From NCBI RefSeq assembly GCF_916858655.1, contig NZ_CAKASL010000003.1, forward strand, positions 186,001 through 250,000: 64,000 nucleotides of DNA, read 5' to 3'. The position numbers were made by a program, and so were the translations under genes. The DNA is from Aeromicrobium sp. Leaf350 (GTDB taxonomy: Bacteria; Actinomycetota; Actinomycetes; Propionibacteriales; Nocardioidaceae). Positions within the stretch are counted from its first letter, which is position 1; each line of letters begins with the position of its first letter. Positions 55,704 to 64,000 of this stretch are shown piece after piece. The notes below the pieces were generated by a model, which ran no database searches, was not told the origin of the DNA, and was given only the letters and a program-made list of their open reading frames with translations.

Positions 55704-56539
55704 GCGGCGATCGCTCCGGCACCGACGAGCAGGTGGTGGACGAACAGGTGGTGGGCGACCGGATCGGTGCCGACCAGGCCCTGGCCCTCGCCGGCCTGCT
55801 GGGACGTGAGGTCGCTCCGGTGGAGGGTGACGCGTTGCCGCTGCTGTGGCACTTCGCCTACTTCCTGCCGCGTCCGGCGCAGCACGAGCTCGCGCCGGAC
55901 GGTCACGTGAACGTGGGCTTCCCGACCCCGCCTCGCGCGGGACTGCGCCGGATGTTCGCGGGCGGGCGCGTGCGCCTCGAACGGGGGCTGCGCGTCGGTG
56001 ACGAGGCGGTCGCGCGCACCGCGGTCGCGAGCAGCACCGAGAAGCAGGGTCGCCACGGCCCGATGACGCTCGTCACGACCCGCACGACGACGAGCGTCGG
56101 CGATGACGTCGCGCTCGTCGACGATCGCGACATCGTCTACCTCGAGTCGGCGCCGGCCGGCGGTGCGGCTGCCGGTGCCTCGTCGACCCCGGTCGAGCCG
56201 ACGGGCGACGCCGTGCGCTCGGTCGACGTCGACCCGACGCTGCTGTTCCGGTACTCGGCCCTGACCTACAACGCACATCGGATCCACTACGACCGCGAGT
56301 ACGCCCGCGACGTCGAGGGGCACCCGGGTCTCGTGGTCCACGGCCCCCTGCAGGCCGTGCTCATGGCCGAGCTCGCGACGGGGCTCGAGCCCGACGCGTC
56401 GACGTTCGCCTATCGGCTCACGTCGCCCCTGCACGAGGGCCGCGGCCTGCACGTCGTCGCGGACCGGATCGACGGCGGCGTCGAGGTGCGCGTGCAGGAC
56501 GACGCCGGCGTGGTCACCGCGAGGGCCACCTGGACGTAG
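55700..56539 (+). CDS. MaoC/FAS1-like acyl dehydratase (double hot-dog)
   Basis: 279 aa. Resembles hydroxyacyl-thioester dehydratase/mesaconyl-C4-CoA hydratase-type double hot-dog proteins. The C-terminal domain has FRYSALTYNAHRIHYDREYARDVEGHPGLVVHGPLQ, where the hydratase motif Y-x4-NxHxxH, with AHRIHYD, contains the catalytic Asn and His. The N-terminal half is degenerate. It would add water to or remove it from an acyl-thioester. Translationally coupled to DUF5709; the pairing is not explained. Confidence 0.75.
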   Translation: MSGDRSGTDEQVVDEQVVGDRIGADQALALAGLLGREVAPVEGDALPLLWHFAYFLPRPAQHELAPDGHVNVGFPTPPRAGLRRMFAGGRVRLERGLRVGDEAVARTAVASSTEKQGRHGPMTLVTTRTTTSVGDDVALVDDRDIVYLESAPAGGAAAGASSTPVEPTGDAVRSVDVDPTLLFRYSALTYNAHRIHYDREYARDVEGHPGLVVHGPLQAVLMAELATGLEPDASTFAYRLTSPLHEGRGLHVVADRIDGGVEVRVQDDAGVVTARATWT

Positions 56540-56544
56540 GCCGA

Positions 56545-56564
56545 GTCCCGCGGTCGCTCGGGAC
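56545..56564. terminator. Hairpin between convergent genes
   Basis: GTCCCG (56545-56550) and CGGGAC (56559-56564) pair around an eight-base loop, between the acyl dehydratase and GntR genes. Likely bidirectional terminator. Confidence 0.4.
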
Positions 56565-56568
56565 CGGC

Positions 56569-57294
56569 CTAGCCCGCGACGTCGTCCCAGATGCGCTGGA
56601 CGTCGGGATGGTCGACCGCCGTGCCCTCGGCCTGTGCCACGAGGAGGAGGCCGGTGGAGGTGAGGTGCGCGGCCATTGCGGCCTCGGCGCCGTCGCCGTC
56701 GCCCGCGAGGACGGCCGCGACGATCGGGGCGTGCTCCTCGCCGATCTGGCGCAGGTCGCGCGGTCCGGCCGAGGTCGGTGGTCCGAGCAGGGCGGTCGTG
56801 GAGCGGAGGGCGGCGACGATCGAGGCGGCTCGCGGATTGCCTCCGCCGACCAGCAGGAGCCGGTGCAGCTCGCGGTCGTGGCGCCAGAAGGTGGCCTCGT
56901 CGCCCGTGGCTGCGGCTGCCCGCAGGGCCTCCATCGCGGCGCGGATCGAGCCCAGCAGCTCGGCGTCGGCGCGGCGAGCCACGCGCGCCGCGGCGGCCGG
57001 CTCCAGCGCGAGCCTGACGCCGAAGATCTCGGCGATGTCGCGCGAGCGCGGGAGCACGACGTGGAACCCGCGGTTGCGCGAGAACTGCACGAGTCCGGCC
57101 TCCTCGAGCTTGAGGAGGCCCTCGCGCACGGGGCTGCGCGAGACGCCCAGGAGGTCGGCCACCTGCTGCACCGAGTACGTCTGCTCGGGCACGAAGGTGC
57201 GGTGGCGGATGCCGTCGCGCATCGCCTCGACGACGGCCTCGGCCAGGGTCGGTCGATCCGCTAAGGGTTGACTCACATGTAACATGTTACTCAT
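56569..57294 (-). CDS. FadR/GntR regulator of the adjacent D-lactate dehydrogenase
   Basis: About 235-242 aa. The winged helix (about 20-80, YSVQQVADLLGVSRSPVREGLLKLEEAGLVQFSRNRGFHV, split across the motif) is followed by an FCD-type helical sensor domain with conserved metal-ligand-like residues (WRHDRELHRLLL; HxxxH-type). The start is uncertain: ATG 57294, ATG 57285 and GTG 57276 are all in frame and lie across an operator palindrome. It is divergent from a D-lactate dehydrogenase gene and should control it, as LldR-like GntR proteins do. Confidence 0.82.
   Translation of the reverse strand: MSNMLHVSQPLADRPTLAEAVVEAMRDGIRHRTFVPEQTYSVQQVADLLGVSRSPVREGLLKLEEAGLVQFSRNRGFHVVLPRSRDIAEIFGVRLALEPAAAARVARRADAELLGSIRAAMEALRAAAATGDEATFWRHDRELHRLLLVGGGNPRAASIVAALRSTTALLGPPTSAGPRDLRQIGEEHAPIVAAVLAGDGDGAEAAMAAHLTSTGLLLVAQAEGTAVDHPDVQRIWDDVAG
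57279..57290. promoter_or_regulatory. GntR operator GTAACATGTTAC
   Basis: A perfect 12-bp palindrome covers the start codons of the GntR gene and lies in the 17-base spacer after TTGACT (57268-57273) before the divergent D-lactate dehydrogenase. Binding here would repress both genes. Confidence 0.65.
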
Positions 57295-57306
57295 GGAGCA
57301 GTCCGC

Positions 57307-60174
57307 ATGACCACCCTCGACATCGCGACTCCCGGTGTGCGCCTCGACGTCGTCGCCGCCCTGGAGGCCCGGAGCCTCGACGTGCTCGCGGACGAGGGCA
57401 CGCGTGCGATGTACTCGACCGACGCGTCGCTGTACCGCATCCCGCCGACCGCCGTGGTGCGACCGCGCTCGCGTGACGAGGTCGCCGAGATCCTCGAGGT
57501 CGCCCGCACGCTCGAGGTGCCGGTCACCTCGCGGGGGGCCGGCACGTCGGTCGCGGGCAACGCCATCGGTCGCGGCATCGTGCTCGACTTCAGCCGCCAC
57601 ATGAATCGTGTCCTGTCGGTCGACGGCGAGGCCGGCCTCGCGGTGGTCGAGCCCGGCACCGTGCACGCCGTCCTGCAGAAGCAGGCCATGGCGCAGGGAC
57701 GCCGCTTCGGCCCCGACCCGTCGACTCACCCGCGCTGCACGATCGGCGGTATGGTCGGCAACAACGCCTGCGGCTCGCGCAGCCTCGGCTACGGCCGCAC
57801 GTCCGACAACGTCGCCGGCCTGGAGGTCATGACCGCCGCCGGTGACCTGTTCCGCACCGGATACGGCGCCGACGGCAAGCCGTTCGTCGAGGGCGGGGAG
57901 CAGCTGGTCGCCGACCTCCGCTCGGTCATGGGCCGCCACCTGGAGGTCGCGCGCACCGAGTTCGACCGCTTCGGACGTCAGGTCTCCGGCTATGCGGTCC
58001 ACCACCTGCTGCCCGAGCGCTTCGACCTCACGCAGGCGCTCGTCGGCTCCGAGGGCACCCTCGGTGTCATCACCGAGGCGACCGTGCGGCTCGTCACCGA
58101 CCCGGCGCACCGCGTGGTCGTGGCGATCGGCTTCGAGGACATCGTCGAGGCCGGCGAGGCCTCCCCAGCCGTCGTCGCCCACGGCCCGACCGCGTGCGAG
58201 GGCCTCGACTCCCGGCTCATCGACGTGCTCGTCAGCCGCCGCGGCGCCGGCGCGGTGCCGGACCTGCCACGCGGCAACGCGTGGCTGTTCGTCGAGCTGG
58301 CCGGCGAGGACGCCGACGACGTCATGGAGCGGGCCCAGCGGCTGGCGGCCGAGGGCCTCGGTGTCGAGAGCCTCGTCGTGCCCGACCCGAAGGTGCAGGC
58401 CCGCCTCTGGCGCATCCGCGAGGACGGCGCCGGCCTGGCCGGCCGCGCGCCCTCGGGCAAGCCGGCCTGGCCCGGCTGGGAGGACGCCGCCGTCCCGCCC
58501 GACCGCCTCGGCGAGTACCTCGCGCAGTTCGACGCCCTGGTCGCCGAGCACGGTCTGACCTCGGCCCCGTTCGGCCACTTCGGCGACGGCTGCATGCACG
58601 TGCGTCTCGACTTCCCCTTCGACCGCCCCGACGGCACCGCCGTGTTCCGCGCGTTCCTGCAGTCGGCGGCCGAGCTCGTCGCGTCCTTCGGCGGCACGCT
58701 CTCCGGCGAGCACGGCGACGGCCGCGCCCGCAGCCAGCTGCTGCCCACGATGTACTCGCCGGAGGCGATCGGCCTGTTCGGTCAGGTCAAGGGCGTCTTC
58801 GATCCGACCGACCTGCTCAACCCCGGCGTGCTCGTCGAGCCCGACGCGGCCGACGAGGAGGTCCGCGTCGCGGGCACCTTCCCGAACCGGCGTCCGCTCG
58901 CCTTCGCGTACGAGGAGGACCACGGCAGCCTGGCCGGAGCCGTGCACCGCTGCACCGGCGTGGGCAAGTGTCGGGCCGACAACACGGCGTCCGGCGGGGT
59001 CATGTGTCCCTCCTACCTCGCGACGCGAGAGGAGAAGGACTCCACGCGTGGCCGCGCCCGCGTGCTGCAGGAGCTCGTGCGTGGCGAGCGCCTCGACTGG
59101 CGCTCGCCCGAGGTGCACGACTCGCTCGACCTCTGCCTGGCCTGCAAGGGCTGCGCCTCCGACTGCCCCACGGGCATCGACATGGCGACCTACAAGTCCG
59201 AGGTCCTGCACCAGAGCTATCGCAAGCGGTTGCGGCCGCGCTCGCACTACACGCTCGGGTGGCTGCCGCGTTGGAGCCGGATCGCCGGCCGGTTCCCCCG
59301 TCTGGCGAACCTCGGCATGAGGCTGCCGCTCGTCGGCCGACTCGCCCTCTGGGGCGCTGGCGTCGACCAACGCCGCAGCATCCCCGCGTTCGCGACGACG
59401 CCGTTCCGTCGCTGGTGGGCTCGGCAGGAGCGCAAGGCCCGCGGGTCCGCGCCGCTGCGCCAGCCCGTGATGCTGTTCGTCGACTCCTTCAGCAACAGCT
59501 TCTCGCCGTCGGTCGCCGAGGCCATGGTGGCGGTGCTCCGGGATGCCGGCTACGAGCCGCAGCTGCCGTCGGCCGGCACCTGCTGCGGCCTGACCTGGAT
59601 CACCACGGGCCAGCTCGACGCGGCCAAGCGCATCCTCGGCAGCACCGTCGCCGAGCTCGCCGTGGCTGCTCGAGCCGGCATCCCGATCGTCGGCGTCGAG
59701 CCGTCGTGCACCGCCGTGCTGCGCAGTGACGCGATCGAGCTGCTCGGCAACGACCCCGAGCGGGGCGACGACGCCCGTACCGTCGCGGCGGCCACCCGCA
59801 CGCTCTCGGAGCTGCTGGGGGAGACCGACGGCTGGGAGGCACCCGACCTGTCCGGCACCACGGTCGTGGTGCAGCCGCACTGCCACCAGCACGCCGTGCT
59901 CGGCTGGACGCCCGACGAGAAGCTGCTCGGGCGCACCGGCGCCGAGGTGACGACCCTCGCCGGCTGCTGCGGTCTCGCGGGCAACTTCGGGGTGGAGATC
60001 GGGCACTACGAGGTCTCGGTCGCGGTGGCCGAGCAGAACCTCCTGCCGGCCCTCGACGCTGCGCCTGACGCGATCGTCCTGGCCGACGGATTCAGCTGCC
60101 GCACGCAGGTCGCCGACCTGCGCGAGCGCCCGTCCCTGCACCTCGCGGAGCTCCTGGCCTCCAAGCTCCCCTGA
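57307..60174 (+). CDS. FAD/Fe-S D-lactate (or D-2-hydroxy acid) dehydrogenase, fused
   Basis: 955 aa single-chain enzyme. An N-terminal FAD_binding_4 domain (about 35-260) carries RGAGTSVAGNAIG and the SEGTLGVITE region. FAD-oxidase C follows (about 260-560), with GEHGDGRAR. A 4Fe-4S ferredoxin module shows CTGVGKCRADNTASGGVMCPSY and CLACKGCASDCPTGID. Two CCG domains at the C-terminus have CCGLTW and CCGLAGNFG. It oxidises D-lactate or a similar hydroxy acid and passes electrons to quinone. Controlled by the divergent GntR gene. An independent terminator follows. Confidence 0.9.
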   Translation: MTTLDIATPGVRLDVVAALEARSLDVLADEGTRAMYSTDASLYRIPPTAVVRPRSRDEVAEILEVARTLEVPVTSRGAGTSVAGNAIGRGIVLDFSRHMNRVLSVDGEAGLAVVEPGTVHAVLQKQAMAQGRRFGPDPSTHPRCTIGGMVGNNACGSRSLGYGRTSDNVAGLEVMTAAGDLFRTGYGADGKPFVEGGEQLVADLRSVMGRHLEVARTEFDRFGRQVSGYAVHHLLPERFDLTQALVGSEGTLGVITEATVRLVTDPAHRVVVAIGFEDIVEAGEASPAVVAHGPTACEGLDSRLIDVLVSRRGAGAVPDLPRGNAWLFVELAGEDADDVMERAQRLAAEGLGVESLVVPDPKVQARLWRIREDGAGLAGRAPSGKPAWPGWEDAAVPPDRLGEYLAQFDALVAEHGLTSAPFGHFGDGCMHVRLDFPFDRPDGTAVFRAFLQSAAELVASFGGTLSGEHGDGRARSQLLPTMYSPEAIGLFGQVKGVFDPTDLLNPGVLVEPDAADEEVRVAGTFPNRRPLAFAYEEDHGSLAGAVHRCTGVGKCRADNTASGGVMCPSYLATREEKDSTRGRARVLQELVRGERLDWRSPEVHDSLDLCLACKGCASDCPTGIDMATYKSEVLHQSYRKRLRPRSHYTLGWLPRWSRIAGRFPRLANLGMRLPLVGRLALWGAGVDQRRSIPAFATTPFRRWWARQERKARGSAPLRQPVMLFVDSFSNSFSPSVAEAMVAVLRDAGYEPQLPSAGTCCGLTWITTGQLDAAKRILGSTVAELAVAARAGIPIVGVEPSCTAVLRSDAIELLGNDPERGDDARTVAAATRTLSELLGETDGWEAPDLSGTTVVVQPHCHQHAVLGWTPDEKLLGRTGAEVTTLAGCCGLAGNFGVEIGHYEVSVAVAEQNLLPALDAAPDAIVLADGFSCRTQVADLRERPSLHLAELLASKLP

Positions 60175-60180
60175 GCCACC

Positions 60181-60203
60181 GCCCTGCCCCGCTCCGGCAG
60201 GGC
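60181..60203 (+). terminator. Hairpin after the D-lactate dehydrogenase gene
   Basis: GCCCTGCC (60181-60188) and GGCAGGGC (60196-60203) form an eight-base perfect stem around a seven-base loop, seven bases past the stop. Confidence 0.55.
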
Positions 60204-60249
60204 CCCGGACGCCCGGTCGTGGCCTGTGCCCTGTGACACACTTGGTGAC

Positions 60250-61092
60250 GTGAACGACGAGCCGAAGAAGGTCGTGCGTCGCGTCGTCAGGAAGACGGTC
60301 GTGCGCCCGGTCAGCGACGTGGGTCGCGAGGAGCGACCTCGCGTGGCCGCGCCCGGACGCGGTTCCACGCCACGCACGCGCACCGTCACCAACCCCAGCA
60401 CCGGCCGCACCGTGACGCTCGGTGGCAGCACCACGGCCCGGCCGACCCCCAAGAACAAGACCGGGGCGCAGAAGACGTCGCAGGCGAAGCCGGCGGTCGT
60501 GCCCAACACGCCGCGCCGCTCACCGCGTGACGTCGTCGACGACTGGCGCCTCTCGGCGTCCGAGCGCACCAGCGGCGCCGGCCAGGCCGTCCGTCGCGGG
60601 GCCGGAGCCGTCGGCACGGGCGTCCGCGCGAGCGGTCGCCGGGTGCTGGCCGTCCGTCTGCCGCACTGGCCCGGCGTCCGTGGCGTCCTCGTCACCGCGG
60701 TCGTCAGCGGCCTGGCGGTCGTCGCCCTCGGTGCCGGTGCCCTGGCCGTCTTCAAGGCGGTCTTCGGCGTGAAGTCCGGTGGTGGCTGGGGCGTGCTCGC
60801 CTTCGCCCTCATCGCCGTGGCGGCCTTCCTGGTCAGCCGCACCCTCCTGCGCTGGTTCGGGCACTCGTCCGCCACGGTCGTCGCGGCGCTCGCGCAGCTC
60901 GTCGGCATCGTGCTCCTGCTCATCCTCCTGCCGACGAACGCCCAGAGCCTCTGGTCGCTCCTGATCGTGCCGGCCGTGGCCGTGACCTCCCACCTGGTCG
61001 CGCACGGGTGCGCACGCATCGCCGAGGCCGAGGACCGCGAGGCGTACGACGACGAGCCGGCCGACGCCGGGGATCCTGTCTCCGTCCGCTGA
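60250..61092 (+). CDS. Basic Pro/Lys-rich membrane protein of unknown function
   Basis: 280 aa from GTG 60250. The first 110 residues are basic and Pro/Thr-rich (KKVVRRVVRKTVVRPVSD, VTNPSTGRTVTLGGS) and predicted disordered. About four helices follow (near 143-165, 175-192, 205-228 and 230-247), with an acidic tail ADAGDPVSVR. No family recognised. CACACT, seven bases upstream, suggests a leaderless start. The lipoprotein gene follows 78 bases downstream. Confidence 0.6.
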   Translation: MNDEPKKVVRRVVRKTVVRPVSDVGREERPRVAAPGRGSTPRTRTVTNPSTGRTVTLGGSTTARPTPKNKTGAQKTSQAKPAVVPNTPRRSPRDVVDDWRLSASERTSGAGQAVRRGAGAVGTGVRASGRRVLAVRLPHWPGVRGVLVTAVVSGLAVVALGAGALAVFKAVFGVKSGGGWGVLAFALIAVAAFLVSRTLLRWFGHSSATVVAALAQLVGIVLLLILLPTNAQSLWSLLIVPAVAVTSHLVAHGCARIAEAEDREAYDDEPADAGDPVSVR

Positions 61093-61099
61093 CCTGCCC

Positions 61100-61105
61100 G
61101 TACCC
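61100..61105 (+). promoter_or_regulatory. -10 element TACCCT before the lipoprotein gene
   Basis: TACCCT is followed by about 65 bases of leader before GTG 61171. The call is tentative. Confidence 0.3.
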
Positions 61106-61170
61106 TGTCCGGGAGACATCTGCGGGGACACCGGCGCCGTCCGGCGTCCCGACCGAGGACGAGGACCCCT

Positions 61171-62214
61171 GTGCGACTGCCCGTGCGACGACTGCTCATC
61201 GCGACCATGACCGCCACGCTCGCCGTCTCCCTGGCGGCCTGTCAGTCCGATCCCGACGTGCCCGAGCCGCAGCCCGCCCCCACCGGCGTCGCGAGCGGTC
61301 TGGTGCCGGGCGCGTGCATCGCCTCGTCCGGTGATCCGAGCATTCTCGGCGACACCCCCGTGACCGAGGACGCCATCGTCGACTGCGGTGAGGAGCACGT
61401 CTACGAGGTGCTCGCGGCGCAGGACATCCCCGGCCGCTACCTCGCGTCCACCGAGGCCACCGAGGAGGACCGGGTGCGCCTGCAGGCGGGCCTCGACGGC
61501 GCGCGCACCGAGCCGGTCCAGATCACCTTCGCCGCGTTCGCCCGCGCGTACTGCGACATCGCGCTGCAGCGCGCCCTCGGTCTCGACGGCGGCACCGAGC
61601 TGGCCGGCACCGACATCGCCTCCCTCCAGGTGATCCCGATCTCGCACACCTCGGCCCCCTACGCGGTGCTGCCCGTCGACGGCTGGACTGATCAGCCGTC
61701 GCTGCTGTGCGTCAACCGCTTCGTCGAGGAGTCCGCGACGCCCGACGAGGCGCCCGTCGCCCCGGTGACGGGACCCACCACGGTGTCGCTGCTCTCGAGC
61801 GAGCGCCCGCTGTCGCAGCGGCTGTGCTTCTCCTTCGACGCCGCTGGGCTCCCGGCCGACACGTCGTGCGAGAGCGTCCACGACGCCGAGTACACGGTCA
61901 GCTTCGACGCGACGCCGATGCTCGACGACGAGCAGCTCGCAGCGGCGTCAGCCGACCCGGCCGGGCCGTTCCCCGGCGACGTGCAGGAGCTGCTCGACCA
62001 GGCCTGCAACGACGTCCTGGGCCTCGTGATCGGTGACGACCGTGACGAGTCGGTGATTGGTCAGGCCCTGCGCGGCGACGAGGGCTGGGGCACCGGTGGC
62101 CTCAGCAACGCCGTCACGTGCTTCGCGACCCCGCAGGACGAGGCGCAGGCGCTCCCGTCAGGCTCGGTCTTCGGTCTGGGCGACGCCCCGATCGAGCTCG
62201 TCGCCCGCGACTGA
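61171..62214 (+). CDS. Septum-formation-like (Septum_form) lipoprotein
   Basis: 347 aa from GTG 61171. The signal ends in a lipobox (VSLAAC, acylated Cys near residue 24), then a Pro-rich linker. Two Septum_form-like repeats follow, each with a GACI/DC...H-E-V-Y pattern such as ALVDCGEEHVYEVLA and paired Cys in CSF/CESVHDAEYTVS. The domain is found in actinobacterial envelope proteins linked to septation, without a defined role. Exported and membrane-anchored. Confidence 0.65.
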   Translation: MRLPVRRLLIATMTATLAVSLAACQSDPDVPEPQPAPTGVASGLVPGACIASSGDPSILGDTPVTEDAIVDCGEEHVYEVLAAQDIPGRYLASTEATEEDRVRLQAGLDGARTEPVQITFAAFARAYCDIALQRALGLDGGTELAGTDIASLQVIPISHTSAPYAVLPVDGWTDQPSLLCVNRFVEESATPDEAPVAPVTGPTTVSLLSSERPLSQRLCFSFDAAGLPADTSCESVHDAEYTVSFDATPMLDDEQLAAASADPAGPFPGDVQELLDQACNDVLGLVIGDDRDESVIGQALRGDEGWGTGGLSNAVTCFATPQDEAQALPSGSVFGLGDAPIELVARD

Positions 62215-62217
62215 ACT

Positions 62218-64000
<1,783 letters not shown>

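Noticed and set aside
57295-60141. Extension of the GntR frame across the D-lactate dehydrogenase gene
   Set aside because: The winged-helix domain begins at about 57276, and the upstream part is antisense low-complexity sequence.

Overview
This window comes from a very GC-rich, high-GC Gram-positive chromosome (Actinobacteria). Supporting signs are LPXTG-anchored surface proteins, the purF-purM-DUF3073 block, an SCO6745-family protein, a 13E12/DUF222 HNH gene behind an actinobacterial LexA box, a SigB/SigF-type stress sigma factor, and many leaderless promoters (TANNNT followed 6-7 bases later by ATG or GTG). Gene content fits a member of the Nocardioidaceae such as Aeromicrobium or Nocardioides, but that assignment is inference. 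It reads as ordinary chromosome: no rRNA, tRNA, CRISPR array, insertion sequence or prophage was seen.

Layout. 1-5.6 kb: two tandem paralogous surface proteins of putative-Ig (He_PIG) repeats with sortase signals, the second also carrying a YVTN beta-propeller. 5.7-18.9 kb: manganese-type DtxR regulator, RraA-like protein, a drug exporter and its TetR regulator with three operator palindromes, MBL hydrolase, universal stress protein, amino-acid permease, cobU, alpha/beta hydrolase, DUF2236 oxygenase, sterol-carrier-like protein, acyl-CoA ligase and a DUF1772/SRPBCC pair. 19-22.6 kb: ZIP transporter, purF-purM and DUF3073. 22.7-30 kb: divergent MMPL exporter/MarR, leucine/valine dehydrogenase, a class III cyclase coupled to a PGPGW membrane protein, and an SDR/TetR pair facing a sterol desaturase. 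31-37.4 kb: a malQ-treX-treY glucan/trehalose operon without treZ. 37.4-45.7 kb: WYL regulator and hydrolase, wrbA, aldo/keto reductase, hydrolase, PQQ-type sugar dehydrogenase lipoprotein, 3-hydroxyisobutyryl-CoA hydrolase, arfB and the SOS-controlled HNH gene.

45.7-56.5 kb is the most distinctive part. It is an island of short stress-type genes: CBS protein, MarR, bestrophin, small membrane proteins, an APSDPN-repeat peptide coupled to an SDR, an iron redox enzyme coupled to a CDGSH protein, a zinc alcohol dehydrogenase, a GPGG peptide, a Rho_N-like protein, a stress sigma factor, a 56-aa zinc ribbon, a methyltransferase and DUF5709. Several of these have GNNT-N15/16-GGGTAC elements resembling the SigB-family promoter consensus, and the sigma factor gene lies among them. 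I read it as a compact general-stress regulon; promoter assignments are by eye.

56.5-64 kb: a GntR regulator with an operator palindrome over its own start, divergent from a fused FAD/Fe-S D-lactate dehydrogenase; two envelope proteins; and the asd-ask pair (aspartate family biosynthesis), with ask cut by the window end. No gene-free stretch exceeds about 300 bases.
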